Shown piece by piece: positions 45,977 to 55,623 of a DNA stretch of 64,000 nucleotides. This stretch comes from Bacteroidota bacterium (lineage in GTDB: Bacteria; Bacteroidota; Ignavibacteria; UBA10030; BY39): NCBI GenBank assembly GCA_030017895.1, contig JASEGV010000007.1:1-64000 (forward strand), given 5' to 3'. Numbering within the stretch: the stretch's first letter is position 1; each line of letters opens with the position of its first letter. The position numbers and the translations under genes are program-made. The notes under the pieces were generated by a model. That model was not told where the DNA came from and made no database searches. It was given only the letters and a program-made list of their open reading frames with translations.

Positions 45977-48900
45977 ATGAGGAAAATATTTTCGCGATGG
46001 CTTATGATTGCCGGTATTACAGCTACTAACAACATTCCTGTTTTTTCACAACCTTACAAACAGTTGGAGGGAATTAATCTACAAAAAACCCAAGGGATAA
46101 AAGTAATCGATCGGAAATTGTTAGACGTAAACAATATTTCATCATATTTCAGAAATAATGGAGAATTTTATTCCGATCATGCTACTTGGGGACCTGGGTT
46201 TGAATGGCCTAAAGGGAGTGGGATTAATGCTATATTTTCTTCTGCTTTGTGGATTGGAGCAAAGTATAAAGATTCTGATACGACTAAAGACATACGAGTA
46301 GCAACTGCAGGACATTTTGGAAGCGAATATAGACCAGGAAGAATTGATTCAAAGACAGGTTTCCCCGATGATTATACAAAACCAGAATATAAAATTTATA
46401 AAGTCCAACCGAATTTTGATTCTCCTAACTCAAATCCAGATTATCTAAATTGGCCTATCGAACAGGGTGCACCCTGGATTGATCTGGACAGTGATGGTAA
46501 ATGGAATCCCCTCAAAGATAAGCCAGGAATACAATTTCCATTTGGTTACACAATTCCCGATATGATTTTGTTTTATGTGTACAACGATGCAGACCCAGCG
46601 GCTCATAATTGGGTTTGGGGAAGGTCGAAGCCATTAGGTGCTGAGGTAAGAAAAACCGCTTGGGCTTATACATCTTTGCCTAGTGTTCAGTTTTTAAGAT
46701 TTCAGATTTATAACAAAAGTTCACGGTCATGGGATAGTACATATTTAAGTTTGTGGTCGGACCCAGATTTGGGAATTTATACCGATGATTATGCTGGATG
46801 TGATATAGGATTAGATTCAAGAGGTAAAAGACACGATTTGGGTTATTGCTATAATGGTAACGACGATGATAGTCCGAATGGATATGGGGAGAATCCGCCA
46901 GCAGTCGGTTTTAAGTTGCTTAAAGGACCTATTGCATTAAATATAATTACTGCATTTAGTGTTTCCTGTAATCCAGGTCAGGGGGGATGTATAAATTATG
47001 GTCCGCACGTTCCAGCCTCTTTTATTCAAACATATAATCAAATGATGGGGTTAACACCGGGTGGCAAACCAGTGATATCCCCCTACGGGGATACTACTAA
47101 ATTTATGTTCAGTGGAGATCCGGTTACGGGTTCTGGTTGGCTTAATCAACAATCTTGGGGACCAACTGATATCAGATTTTTAATGTCAACAGGTCCATTC
47201 AATATGGCATCGGGAGATTCACAAGACGTAATATTCGCATCTTTGATTGCGCAAGGTTCAGACCGTTTAAACTCAATTACAAAATTGCGTGAACTTTCGA
47301 CTAATATCCGTTATATATACGAAAATAGTTTCCAAAGCTTACCGATTGTAAAATGGAACTCAAGATATTTATCGAGTGATTCAACCTCCATCGCAGTAAC
47401 CGTGAAAGCACAAGATGCAAAAGCTGTAAAGGCTATATTATACCGAGATCACGATGGATTCCAAAAAGTATTTAATCTATACGACGATGGACTGCATAAC
47501 GATGGTACAGCAAACGATGGTGTATTTGGTAATAATATCAATATCTATCAATTTAAAATCCCTTGTAAATTATCTCTTGAAGTTGAGCAGATAAACGGAG
47601 AAAAAATAATATGGCAGGATGTAGCAACTCATATTACAACTGCTGGTCCGATGCAAATAGTAGATTTTAAAATTATATCAGATAACCTCAATGCAGATGG
47701 AAATGCAAACCCGGGTGAAAATATAAGATGCACATTCGGAATTAAAAATTTATCAAGAGATACACTTGCTAACTTTTCGGTGAGTTATTTTCCTTTAACT
47801 AAAAATATACAGTTCTATAAGGACTCGTTGCCAGTGATTTTTAGTGGTAATTTAATCCAAAACAGCGGTATCTTTTTGGATGCGGCAAAATTTATATCAT
47901 TTAATATTACAAAAAACGCAATGGTCGATGGCACAGAAAAGATATTATTTCGAATTGTAGATAAATTTTTAAACGTGTGGTATGATACAGTCAAAATCAT
48001 AATTCATAAACCTCACTTCCCACCTCAGGAAATATTTTCAACTCAACAAACCGGAGAAGCTGAAGGTGCATTCGGTTTGCGTATAATCAATCCTGAATTA
48101 CTAAAAAACCATAATTACCTGATAACCATAGAAAATTTTCAAAATTCAACTCTGTTTAATTTGGTCAACAGTACCACAAATGAATCTTTGTTACTTAAAC
48201 ACCCATTACCAGACGAATTTGGGCATAATATACCTGTTACTGAGGGTTTTAAAATAACGCGCGGTACAACAACAACGAATAAAGGACTCAAAAATTGGAA
48301 ATATACTCCATCATCTAATATTTGGTTTACAGGGATTAGAGGGCGAACGATGGATTTAAATATTGATCGCAAAGGATTTATTACTTATCCTCGTATCGGC
48401 ACATATACAAACATAACAAGCGGGTTAAGTATTGATAGTTTGAGATATGTAGAAATTCATTTCGATAAAAAATATACACAAAAAGCTTATAGATACATAT
48501 CAGGATTTCAAATAAGGCCGCCTCGTAAAATAATCAATTCGGATTTTAGACCATTCGTAATTGACTCAATCGGTTTTGGATATCTATATCAAGATTATCA
48601 GCAATTTCGACTCGGTATAACCGATAGCGGATTTGTTGTCCCCTTCACTGTATGGGAGGTTGACGCAAAAGAAAAGAAGCTGAGACAATTAGATGTGGGT
48701 ATTGTAGAGAGGAACGATACGCTTTATAGATGGAAGAAAATTTCTCCGTCGGATTCTGTAAAAGAATATATTTACACAGGGAATGTGGATGGTAGATGGA
48801 ATCCGTCACCCGACCTGAAAATCGGAAATACTTTTTATCAGCATTACGACGGCGACGAAGTAATACTAATTTATTCATCTAATTATAGCGATACTACCAA

Positions 48901-49396
48901 GCCTCAATATAGTTTCCGAAAAAGTGATATGAGGGAAAAGTTTCCTCAACTACCCTTAATGTATTTGGTAGCGATGAGGCGAACGAATTTGGAAAAAGAT
49001 TTTAACGATGGTGATTTCTTAAGAATAAACCCATATTATCCATTACGTGAAGGAGATATTTTCTCATTCAATCCCGTTGACTTAAAAGAAGTGGTAGTTC
49101 CCTCCAATTATCGGCTCACACAAAACTATCCCAATCCATTCAACGCAGGGACAGTAATCGAATACGGTTTACCGGTTAGCGGTAAAGTTACACTCGAAGT
49201 TTACAACATACTCGGACAAATAATTGCAATACTGATTGATGTGGAAGAGAAGGTAGAAGGAAATTACTCGGTTAACTGGGATGGGAAAACTGTACGCGGA
49301 ACATTTGTATCGACAGGTGTTTATTTTTACCGCATCTCAGTTTTGGGGGAGAATAGCAGCTTCGCTCAAACAAAGAAGATGATAGTAATCAGATGA
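45977..49396 (+). CDS. Large exported protein with C-terminal type IX-like sorting domain
   Basis: 1139 residues. Signal peptide 1-24; ribosome-binding site TGGAGG. No enzyme motif was found; Asp/Asn-rich stretches such as YDDGLHNDGTANDGVFGNN (around residues 512-530) suggest calcium-binding beta domains. Residues 1045-1139 begin YRLTQNYPNPFNAGTVIEYG and end in MIVIR, the standard sorting domain of Ignavibacteria-type secreted proteins. It has a MITE-like repeat upstream and is convergent with ispE, overlapping it by 8 bases. Confidence 0.75.
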   Translation: MRKIFSRWLMIAGITATNNIPVFSQPYKQLEGINLQKTQGIKVIDRKLLDVNNISSYFRNNGEFYSDHATWGPGFEWPKGSGINAIFSSALWIGAKYKDSDTTKDIRVATAGHFGSEYRPGRIDSKTGFPDDYTKPEYKIYKVQPNFDSPNSNPDYLNWPIEQGAPWIDLDSDGKWNPLKDKPGIQFPFGYTIPDMILFYVYNDADPAAHNWVWGRSKPLGAEVRKTAWAYTSLPSVQFLRFQIYNKSSRSWDSTYLSLWSDPDLGIYTDDYAGCDIGLDSRGKRHDLGYCYNGNDDDSPNGYGENPPAVGFKLLKGPIALNIITAFSVSCNPGQGGCINYGPHVPASFIQTYNQMMGLTPGGKPVISPYGDTTKFMFSGDPVTGSGWLNQQSWGPTDIRFLMSTGPFNMASGDSQDVIFASLIAQGSDRLNSITKLRELSTNIRYIYENSFQSLPIVKWNSRYLSSDSTSIAVTVKAQDAKAVKAILYRDHDGFQKVFNLYDDGLHNDGTANDGVFGNNINIYQFKIPCKLSLEVEQINGEKIIWQDVATHITTAGPMQIVDFKIISDNLNADGNANPGENIRCTFGIKNLSRDTLANFSVSYFPLTKNIQFYKDSLPVIFSGNLIQNSGIFLDAAKFISFNITKNAMVDGTEKILFRIVDKFLNVWYDTVKIIIHKPHFPPQEIFSTQQTGEAEGAFGLRIINPELLKNHNYLITIENFQNSTLFNLVNSTTNESLLLKHPLPDEFGHNIPVTEGFKITRGTTTTNKGLKNWKYTPSSNIWFTGIRGRTMDLNIDRKGFITYPRIGTYTNITSGLSIDSLRYVEIHFDKKYTQKAYRYISGFQIRPPRKIINSDFRPFVIDSIGFGYLYQDYQQFRLGITDSGFVVPFTVWEVDAKEKKLRQLDVGIVERNDTLYRWKKISPSDSVKEYIYTGNVDGRWNPSPDLKIGNTFYQHYDGDEVILIYSSNYSDTTKPQYSFRKSDMREKFPQLPLMYLVAMRRTNLEKDFNDGDFLRINPYYPLREGDIFSFNPVDLKEVVVPSNYRLTQNYPNPFNAGTVIEYGLPVSGKVTLEVYNILGQIIAILIDVEEKVEGNYSVNWDGKTVRGTFVSTGVYFYRISVLGENSSFAQTKKMIVIR

Positions 49397-50237
49397 CTGG
49401 CTTGAAAAATGGCTCTGTAATAAATATTTTATGTTTGGAACCAAATTTTTGTGAGGCTTCGTTCATATCGGGTTTGGTTTTAAAAAATCCATAACCCGAA
49501 GCGCCACTTCCGGACATCAGAGCAAAGGCGGCTCCAAGTTCTTTTAGATGAGTTTTGATGTTTTTGATTTGTTCGTAATGTTTGAACACCACTTCTTCAA
49601 AATCATTCGTAATCAGATCGCGTAACTTTTCAGGATATTTGATATTTCCGATTAAATCGTTTTTTAAATTTGTGGTTTCCTTTTTAGGATTGATATTCAC
49701 GTTCTTATATGCCCAAGCCGTTGAAACATGAATTTGAGGATTGACTAAAATTATCCAATAGGGAATATCGAGTTTAATATATTCTAATTTTTCACCTCTG
49801 CCGGTTGCATAGGCAGTTCCATCTTTGACAAAATAAGGAACATCAGAACCTAAACTTAATGCAATATCCATCAGGTTACTTATACTAATTTCCAATCCCC
49901 AAAATTTAGGTAAATGGACTAAAACCGCGGCTGCATCCGAGCTGCCACCACCCAGTCCTGCTCCGACAGGTATATTCTTCTGCAAACTTATGTGGACTCC
50001 TTTGTTTATATCATATTTCAGTTTGAGTAGCCCAGCGGCACGAAGACATAAATTATTCTCATCAACAGGGATTTCAGGATTATCACAATCCATCGATATT
50101 ATATCTGAAGCAGAAAATTCTAACTCATCAAATAGGTTAATCCGATGGAATACCGTTTCAATATCATGATATCCATCCTCACGCTTTCTCAGAATCCTTA
50201 AACCTAAATTTATTTTGGCGAATGCTTTTATCTTCAT
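49389..50237 (-). CDS. ispE: 4-diphosphocytidyl-2-C-methyl-D-erythritol kinase
   Basis: 282 residues. GHMP-kinase motif NIPVGAGLGGGSSDAAA near residue 95, N-terminal KAFAKINLGLRI and C-terminal LMSGSGASGYGFF. It phosphorylates CDP-methylerythritol in the non-mevalonate isoprenoid pathway. It overlaps the convergent upstream protein gene by 8 bases, which is tight but not unusual here. Confidence 0.94.
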   Translation of the reverse strand: MKIKAFAKINLGLRILRKREDGYHDIETVFHRINLFDELEFSASDIISMDCDNPEIPVDENNLCLRAAGLLKLKYDINKGVHISLQKNIPVGAGLGGGSSDAAAVLVHLPKFWGLEISISNLMDIALSLGSDVPYFVKDGTAYATGRGEKLEYIKLDIPYWIILVNPQIHVSTAWAYKNVNINPKKETTNLKNDLIGNIKYPEKLRDLITNDFEEVVFKHYEQIKNIKTHLKELGAAFALMSGSGASGYGFFKTKPDMNEASQKFGSKHKIFITEPFFKPVI

Positions 50238-50284
50238 TTTTTTTTGTTTAAAATACGAATCAGTTTCTGAATAAGCAAGCGTTT

Positions 50285-52726
50285 CTATAATTTTATCCTC
50301 TTTAACCTTAACGAATTACTTACTACCGACACCGAACTCAACGCCATCGCTCCGGCTGCCAACATGGGGTCGAGGAATCCAGAAGCAGCTAATGGTATTA
50401 ATATGATGTTGTAAATAAAAGCCCAAAACAGGTTTTGATATATAGTGGTTACAGTTTTCTTTGAAAGCTTTATTGCCTTAACAACTCCGTTCAAGTCACC
50501 CTTTATTAGTGTAATATCTCCCGCTTCGATTGCGATGTCGGTTCCGGTTCCCATAGCAATTCCGACATCGGCCTGTGCTAACGCTGGGGCGTCGTTTATT
50601 CCATCTCCAATCATCGTTACAAGTTTTCCATTTGTTTGAAGTTCTTTAATTTTATCGACCTTATCTTTAGGGAGCATTTTGGCATAGTATTGCTCTATTC
50701 CAGCAGATTTGCTCATAATTTCAGCAGAACGCTCGTTGTCGCCTGTGAGCAATATCGTTTTAAATCCTAAACTCTTTAATTCGCTTACAGCTTTCTTCGA
50801 ATCGTGCTTGAGTATGTCGCTTAACGCAATTATGCCCACAAGGTTGGTATCAACTGAAACAAACACAACCATTTCTGTCTGATGATCTGCTATATCAAAC
50901 GATGTTTGTTCAAAATTTAAACCTCTTTGCTTCATCAACTCTCTATTTCCTATGTAAATCAGTTTATTATCCATATAACCTTCTGAGCCAAATCCGGTAA
51001 TAGATTTAAAATTTTCTACTCTGGATGGCTTAATGTTCTTATTATTCGAAAAATGAATAATTGCTTTGGCAATTGGATGTTCGGAAAGTAACTCTATTGA
51101 AGTAGCATATTGGAGCAGTTCTTCTTCTGTAAATGGACTTATAGGGATTACGCGTGTAACATTCAGCTTTCCTGTTGTAATTGTACCCGTTTTATCGAAA
51201 ACTATTGTGTCAGTTTTACGAAGTCTTTCTAAAATTTCGGCATTTTTAATTAATATTCCTTTTTCAGCAGCCAAACCGGTTCCAACGATAATAGCAGTTG
51301 GTGTAGCCAACCCTAATGCACACGGGCAAGCCACAATCATAACAGAAACAAAATTAATTAATGCTGGTGTATATGACCCTATTGCAAAATACCAGACTAT
51401 AAAAGTAATGCTCGCAATCCCGATTACGGTTGGAACAAAAACTGCTGCTATGCGGTCAACTAAATTTTGTATAGGTGCTTTAGAGCCTTGCGCATCAGTT
51501 ACCAATTTTACAATTTGAGCTAGCATAGTGTCTTTGCCAATCTTCTTTGCTAGAAACTTGAAACTCCCTGTCATATTTATAGTTGCACCGATTACTTCAT
51601 CATCTTTTTGTTTATCAACAGGGAGGCTTTCGCCGGTTATCATACTTTCATCAACGGACGAATTTCCTTCGCTTACTATTCCATCAACTGGTATTTTTTC
51701 GCCCGGACGCACAATTACCATTTCATCCAAGACTACATTTTCTATCGGAATTTGAATTTCTAACCCATTCCTTATTACCGATGCCATTTTGGGTTGTAGT
51801 CCAAGTAACTTTCGTATTGCTTCGGAGGTTTTACCCTTTGCACGAATCTCCAATAATTTGCCTAACAAAATTAATGTGATGATAACTGCAGATGTATCGT
51901 AATAAACATTTAACTCATGTCCTCTTGAAGTAAAGTAAGATGGAAAAAAAGTTATTGCTGAGCTATAAATAAAAGCAGTTGATGTACCTATTGCTATCAA
52001 AGTATTCATATCGGCTCTGAAATGTCTCAAGGTTGCCCAAAAACCCTTGAAGAAACGATCGCCAGCCCAAAATAGAACAGGGATCGTTAGAACGAAAAAT
52101 ATATAATTCCACGTTTGATTACTTAAAAAAGAAAAAGGAGTATGATCCAGCATCATCCACATACTGATAATAGTGATCGGTATTGTTAAAAGTAAGCTGA
52201 AAATAAAACGTATTCTAAGTTGAACGGAAATTTTACGATGCTCCTTTTCCTCAAACTCCCAGATATTTTCCTCAGGAACTTCGCTTAAATTGTAACCTAT
52301 AGATTCGACTGCGTGTTTAAAATGGCTTGTGTTCACTTTGGATTCATCGAATTGAATTGAGGCTGTCTCGGTTGCAAGATTGACTGTGGCTGATGCAACA
52401 CCTGGCAGTTTACTTAAAGTATCTTGTACTCTCGATACGCAACTGGCGCAGCTCATACCCAAAATTGGGAGCTGAATCTTTTTTAAGTTTTCTTTTTTGG
52501 TGGAAGAATTTAAATTTTGAGGGATTGAAATGTTGATAACCGGTTGCATATTCATTTGGATTGGCATTCCGGTAGGTTTGTTGGTCAGGTAGAAATCAGG
52601 ATTATCATCGAATCGTTTTTTGCAGCCAACTGCACAGAAGTAGTAATCGTTATTTTTGTATTTGCTTTTTCCTGCTGCTTTATTGGGTTCAACTTCCATT
52701 CCACAAACCGGATCGATATATCGCAT
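50285..52726 (-). CDS. copA: Copper-translocating P1B-type ATPase with N-terminal YHS domain
   Basis: 813 residues. Residues 1-47 form a YHS metal-binding domain ([10 protein letters not shown]...[12 protein letters not shown]). An HMA domain at about 84-155 carries GMSCASC (C93, C96). The membrane part has the [10 protein letters not shown] ion-binding motif, followed by [10 protein letters not shown] with the phosphorylated aspartate and [23 protein letters not shown] plus HMA indicates Cu(I)/Ag(I) export from the cytoplasm. A terminator-like hairpin separates it from the upstream HMA lipoprotein gene. Confidence 0.93.
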   Translation of the reverse strand: MRYIDPVCGMEVEPNKAAGKSKYKNNDYYFCAVGCKKRFDDNPDFYLTNKPTGMPIQMNMQPVINISIPQNLNSSTKKENLKKIQLPILGMSCASCVSRVQDTLSKLPGVASATVNLATETASIQFDESKVNTSHFKHAVESIGYNLSEVPEENIWEFEEKEHRKISVQLRIRFIFSLLLTIPITIISMWMMLDHTPFSFLSNQTWNYIFFVLTIPVLFWAGDRFFKGFWATLRHFRADMNTLIAIGTSTAFIYSSAITFFPSYFTSRGHELNVYYDTSAVIITLILLGKLLEIRAKGKTSEAIRKLLGLQPKMASVIRNGLEIQIPIENVVLDEMVIVRPGEKIPVDGIVSEGNSSVDESMITGESLPVDKQKDDEVIGATINMTGSFKFLAKKIGKDTMLAQIVKLVTDAQGSKAPIQNLVDRIAAVFVPTVIGIASITFIVWYFAIGSYTPALINFVSVMIVACPCALGLATPTAIIVGTGLAAEKGILIKNAEILERLRKTDTIVFDKTGTITTGKLNVTRVIPISPFTEEELLQYATSIELLSEHPIAKAIIHFSNNKNIKPSRVENFKSITGFGSEGYMDNKLIYIGNRELMKQRGLNFEQTSFDIADHQTEMVVFVSVDTNLVGIIALSDILKHDSKKAVSELKSLGFKTILLTGDNERSAEIMSKSAGIEQYYAKMLPKDKVDKIKELQTNGKLVTMIGDGINDAPALAQADVGIAMGTGTDIAIEAGDITLIKGDLNGVVKAIKLSKKTVTTIYQNLFWAFIYNIILIPLAASGFLDPMLAAGAMALSSVSVVSNSLRLKRIKL

Positions 52727-52743
52727 TTATCTTCCTCCTAATT

Positions 52744-52774
52744 AAAAACGCCAATGTCGGTTAAACGTTGGCGT
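52744..52774 (-). terminator. Terminator or attenuator between the HMA lipoprotein gene and copA
   Basis: ACGCCAA and TTGGCGT pair around a 13-base loop; on the minus strand the stem is followed by a T run (A run at 52744-52748). It lies 18 bases ahead of copA, so it may limit read-through. Confidence 0.65.
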
Positions 52775-52811
52775 AGTTTTTCGGTTAAGTTTTGGATTTC
52801 GTATTTCGAAA

Positions 52812-53168
52812 TTATTTACCATCTTTGCAACAACCGGGTAATGCGTCGTATGTTTCACGGTTGCGCGGTATTTCATTTGCATCATAACCCGCATCAGAAA
52901 TCGATTTTTCGAGTGCTGCAATTTCTAATTTTGCTTTATCGAATTTTACAGTAGTCGATTTCTCCTGCAGATTAACTTCAACGCTTTCAACACCATCAAC
53001 AGCCGAAACAGCCTTCTCGATAGTAGTAACACACATCCCACACATAATTGAAGATGTGGTTATGGTTGCCGATTCGAGATTTAGTTCTGTTTGCTGTTCA
53101 GCTTGTTTCTGCCCGCAGCCAGCCAACAAGCTGATCAACAATACCGAAAGAACAATATATTGATACAT
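52812..53168 (-). CDS. Lipoprotein with heavy-metal-associated (HMA) domain
   Basis: 118 residues. Lipoprotein signal LLAGCGQ (cysteine near residue 18). The HMA domain starts near 36 with the metal site MCGMCVTTIEKAV, and continues VDGVESVEVNLQEKSTTVKFD. The C terminus contains LPGCCKDGK, a possible second metal site. It would bind Cu(I) or another soft metal at the membrane surface. It is placed upstream of copA in the same direction. Confidence 0.85.
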   Translation of the reverse strand: MYQYIVLSVLLISLLAGCGQKQAEQQTELNLESATITTSSIMCGMCVTTIEKAVSAVDGVESVEVNLQEKSTTVKFDKAKLEIAALEKSISDAGYDANEIPRNRETYDALPGCCKDGK

Positions 53169-53180
53169 TTATTAATTTCC

Positions 53181-53648
53181 TTAGCTCTTCTTTACTTCTT
53201 TTTTCTCGGTTTTATCTGGGCATTCGTGTTTGTTATCTTTCGTTTTTGAGCAATCATCATCGTGCTTCACACCTGTTTTCTGACAGCAGTCGTCGCCTTT
53301 GTCGCATTCTTTTTTGCTATCTTTGGCTTCCTTGCTTGTGCAATCCGCTTTGCCTTCGTGTTTTTGTGATGCGTCTTTTGATGAGCAATCCGATTTTTTC
53401 CCATCTACTTTAGCTTCTTTGCTCATACAATCTGAGCCGGCTTCATGTTTGTGTGTTGCATCTTTTAATGTGCAATCTGATTTTTTGGCTTCTGCTTTAG
53501 CTTCAGACTTTGCAGCTTTATCACTCGGGCAGCAGGATTTTTGTTTTTCTTTTGCTGCATCGGTTTTCTTGGTTTCGGTCTGTGCAAATAGTATAGAAAT
53601 TGATACTAATACTACTACTAACAAGGCGAACAGATTACGTAATTTCAT
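53181..53648 (-). CDS. Exported Cys/His-rich metal-buffer-like protein
   Basis: 155 residues. Signal peptide to about residue 22 (SILFAQ), then a Lys/Asp-rich polar chain with 11 cysteines and several histidines. The unit KKSDCxxKDAxxKHE...DC.SKEAK occurs twice, and CC pairs lie at both ends. No fold family was recognised; it looks like a periplasmic metallothionein-like buffer. The signal peptide and leader are nearly identical in DNA to those of the gene at 55094-55561, so one arose from the other by recent duplication. Confidence 0.65.
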   Translation of the reverse strand: MKLRNLFALLVVVLVSISILFAQTETKKTDAAKEKQKSCCPSDKAAKSEAKAEAKKSDCTLKDATHKHEAGSDCMSKEAKVDGKKSDCSSKDASQKHEGKADCTSKEAKDSKKECDKGDDCCQKTGVKHDDDCSKTKDNKHECPDKTEKKEVKKS

Positions 53649-53711
53649 TTGTTACTCCTTTTGTTTTGTTGTTGTTTGAGTTATTTTATTATTTATATTA
53701 TTTAGTTCTTT

Positions 53712-53808
53712 GTTATCGGTTTTTAGTTATAGTTAGAAGTTCATAGTTTTAGTTGATGGTTGGTGAAACTATTAAACTATAACCAAGAACCAGAAACTAA
53801 TAACTATA
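53712..53808. repeat. Palindrome made of heptamer-phased GTT and AAC units
   Basis: GTT occurs at 53712, 53719, 53726, 53732, 53739, 53746, 53752 and 53759, then AAC at 53767, 53775, 53781, 53788, 53795 and 53802. Steps are 6-8 bases, mostly 7. The two halves are mirror images in phase, giving a gene-less inverted heptamer array that fills the gap between two metal-protein genes. Confidence 0.75.
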
Positions 53809-53860
53809 TTTGTCTGTCACGAAACAGCTATAAATTAATCTTTTCTTTGCTTAATTCCAA

Positions 53861-54418
53861 TCAGAACACTCTGCCAATCATAAAAACCATCATAGTCAGC
53901 ATAATCACACCACTAACTACAGCATACGTTCCTATATCGTGCATCCACATTCCACTCGATTTATGTGTAGTGTGAACACTTCGCTCGGCTTCAATTTCTA
54001 TGGGCTTTTTTAGCACAATATCTTCTAATTCCGAAATAATGTAAGATATCTTTAAATCCTTTTTAGTCTTAACAAGGTAAGTAGTGGAATAATTCCCGTT
54101 TGAATCTTTATCGAGCTGAACCGCCTCAAAATGCCCATCGTGTCCAAATTCAGAAATCAACAAACGTACAGTGGCTGTTGATGGTATGCTGTCATTCAGC
54201 GAATAAATTTTTATCTGGAAAACGGATTCGGTGTTGTAAAACAGAGGCGGAAATTCGGCTGTAATTCTATAGTCGCTAATCTCCACTTCTTTTATTAATT
54301 TTTCAGTTGTTTCTGTATGATTGTTGTGTCCGGTCTTGTGCATCATTCCACCCATCATCATACAACCTGTAAATGAACTAACGAATAGAATGATTATAGT
54401 GAACAATATATATTTCAT
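53861..54418 (-). CDS. Lipoprotein with C-terminal membrane helix, metal-region family A
   Basis: 185 residues. Lipoprotein signal (SFTGCMMMGGMM, cysteine near residue 19) followed by a Met/His-rich stretch (HKTGHNNHTE). A beta-rich domain (KEVEISDYRITAEFPP...) follows, and a hydrophobic helix closes the protein (about 163-184). It is a diverged paralogue of the protein at 56769-57371. Met and His near the N terminus suggest copper or silver contact; no known family was recognised. Confidence 0.6.
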   Translation of the reverse strand: MKYILFTIIILFVSSFTGCMMMGGMMHKTGHNNHTETTEKLIKEVEISDYRITAEFPPLFYNTESVFQIKIYSLNDSIPSTATVRLLISEFGHDGHFEAVQLDKDSNGNYSTTYLVKTKKDLKISYIISELEDIVLKKPIEIEAERSVHTTHKSSGMWMHDIGTYAVVSGVIMLTMMVFMIGRVF

Positions 54419-54467
54419 AAAGTACCTTTTATTAAAAATTTAAATAATTATTACGTCTGGGTTTATC

Positions 54468-55052
54468 TTAGTGGTGACCGTCGTGGCCACTTCCGGTATT
54501 GGTTGTATCCATTGTACGGAAATGGTAAACCATGTCATCCTTCATGGATGTACTTCCATGTCCACCCATCATGCCCATATCATCACCCATCCGATTTGCC
54601 ATCATGCGCATCATTTCTCCACTCATATGAATCATGTACTCCATGTTCGAGTACATCATTGAATCGGGTTGTAAGGTGCATTGGGTGTTGTCTGCATTCC
54701 ACCGGAATTTACCGGAACTACGATGCTGTTGCACGAGATGATTCATCTTCACCGAGTCCATCATTGCATAAACCATCATTCCATGTCCCATCGAATCGCT
54801 AATAGGGCAGAGAGAATCAGTCATAGCAAGCTCACTTATGAGATGAAGATTCTTCTCTACAACAGCTCGATCAACTGACTTGGCAAAGCTGAGTGTAATT
54901 CCAGCATCTATACGTACTCCTGCTGCACCGTCTTTGGGATCAATAGTGAAATTTACTGTCTGTGAATTACCCAACATTGAAGTAGAATCTTTAGAACAGC
55001 CGGTTATGCCAACTACCACAACCATTATTGTGAATAATATTTTCGCATTCAT
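54468..55052 (-). CDS. Lipoprotein with Ig-like domain and Met/His-rich tail (family B, copy 1)
   Basis: About 194 residues from the ATG at 55052, which opens a lipoprotein signal (GITGCSKD); an upstream in-frame start at 55133 adds 27 residues without signal character. Residues 35-80 (IDPKDGAAGVRIDAGITLSFAKSVD) look like a bacterial Ig-like (SbsA/Big_5) domain. The rest is Met-rich, with a C-terminal GSGHDGHH. It is clearly paralogous to the gene at 55624-56205. A role in periplasmic binding of Cu or Ag is inferred from composition and context. Confidence 0.65.
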   Translation of the reverse strand: MNAKILFTIMVVVVGITGCSKDSTSMLGNSQTVNFTIDPKDGAAGVRIDAGITLSFAKSVDRAVVEKNLHLISELAMTDSLCPISDSMGHGMMVYAMMDSVKMNHLVQQHRSSGKFRWNADNTQCTLQPDSMMYSNMEYMIHMSGEMMRMMANRMGDDMGMMGGHGSTSMKDDMVYHFRTMDTTNTGSGHDGHH

Positions 55053-55093
55053 GTTTTTTCTTTCTTGTTGTTTATATGAAAACTGATTTATCG

Positions 55094-55561
55094 TTATTTT
55101 ATTTTCTTTAAATTCGTTCCGCATTTCGAGCATTTACTCGGTTTATCCGACTTTTCTTCGGGGTGCATTGGACACACATACATTTCTGCATGGGTTTCAG
55201 ATTTAGTCACTGCTTTAGGCATTGCCTTTTTCGTCAGTGCCATTCCGCACTTCGAACATTTGCCTTCTTTGTCAGATGTAATCTCGGGGTGCATTGGACA
55301 ACTATACATCGAAATATTCTTAGTAGTTTCCTTTTTCATGCAATCAGAGTTGCCATCGTGTTTGTGTGTTGCATCTTTCGATGTGCAGTCAGAAGTCTTA
55401 CCTTCTGATTTAGCCTTAGTCTTTGCAGCTTTGTCACTTGGGCAGCATGCTTTTTGTTTTTCTATAGCGGCATCGGTTTTCTTGGTTTCGGTTTGTGCGA
55501 ATAGTATAGAAACTGATACTAATACTACTACTAACAGGGCGAACAGATTACGTATTTTCAT
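55094..55561 (-). CDS. Exported protein with two heavy-metal-binding (CPMHP) modules
   Basis: 155 residues. Signal peptide and first 70 residues match the Cys-rich protein at 53181-53648, but the C-terminal half differs. It contains two heavy-metal-binding modules: YSCPMHPEITSDKEGKCSK then CGMAL (about 89-112), and YVCPMHPEEKSDKPSKCSK then CGTNL (about 126-150). Such modules are typical in front of CusB-type adaptors. The gene therefore looks like a hybrid made by duplication and domain exchange. Confidence 0.75.
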   Translation of the reverse strand: MKIRNLFALLVVVLVSVSILFAQTETKKTDAAIEKQKACCPSDKAAKTKAKSEGKTSDCTSKDATHKHDGNSDCMKKETTKNISMYSCPMHPEITSDKEGKCSKCGMALTKKAMPKAVTKSETHAEMYVCPMHPEEKSDKPSKCSKCGTNLKKIK

Positions 55562-55623
55562 TTGTTACTCCTTATTATTAATTTTTGTTGATTATGATAT
55601 TTAATTAAATTCTTACGTTTACC

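Noticed and set aside
53299-53679. A 126-residue open frame on the plus strand
   Set aside because: It is the exact mirror of the Cys-rich protein gene on the minus strand, which has a signal peptide, ribosome-binding site and a paralogue. The plus-strand frame has none.
53712-53808. Reading the heptamer arrays as a CRISPR array
   Set aside because: Units are 7 bases with no 24-40 base repeats, no spacers and no cas genes in the window.
55053-55133. Longer start for the family B lipoprotein
   Set aside because: It adds 27 charged residues before the lipoprotein signal peptide and is absent in the paralogue at 55624-56205.
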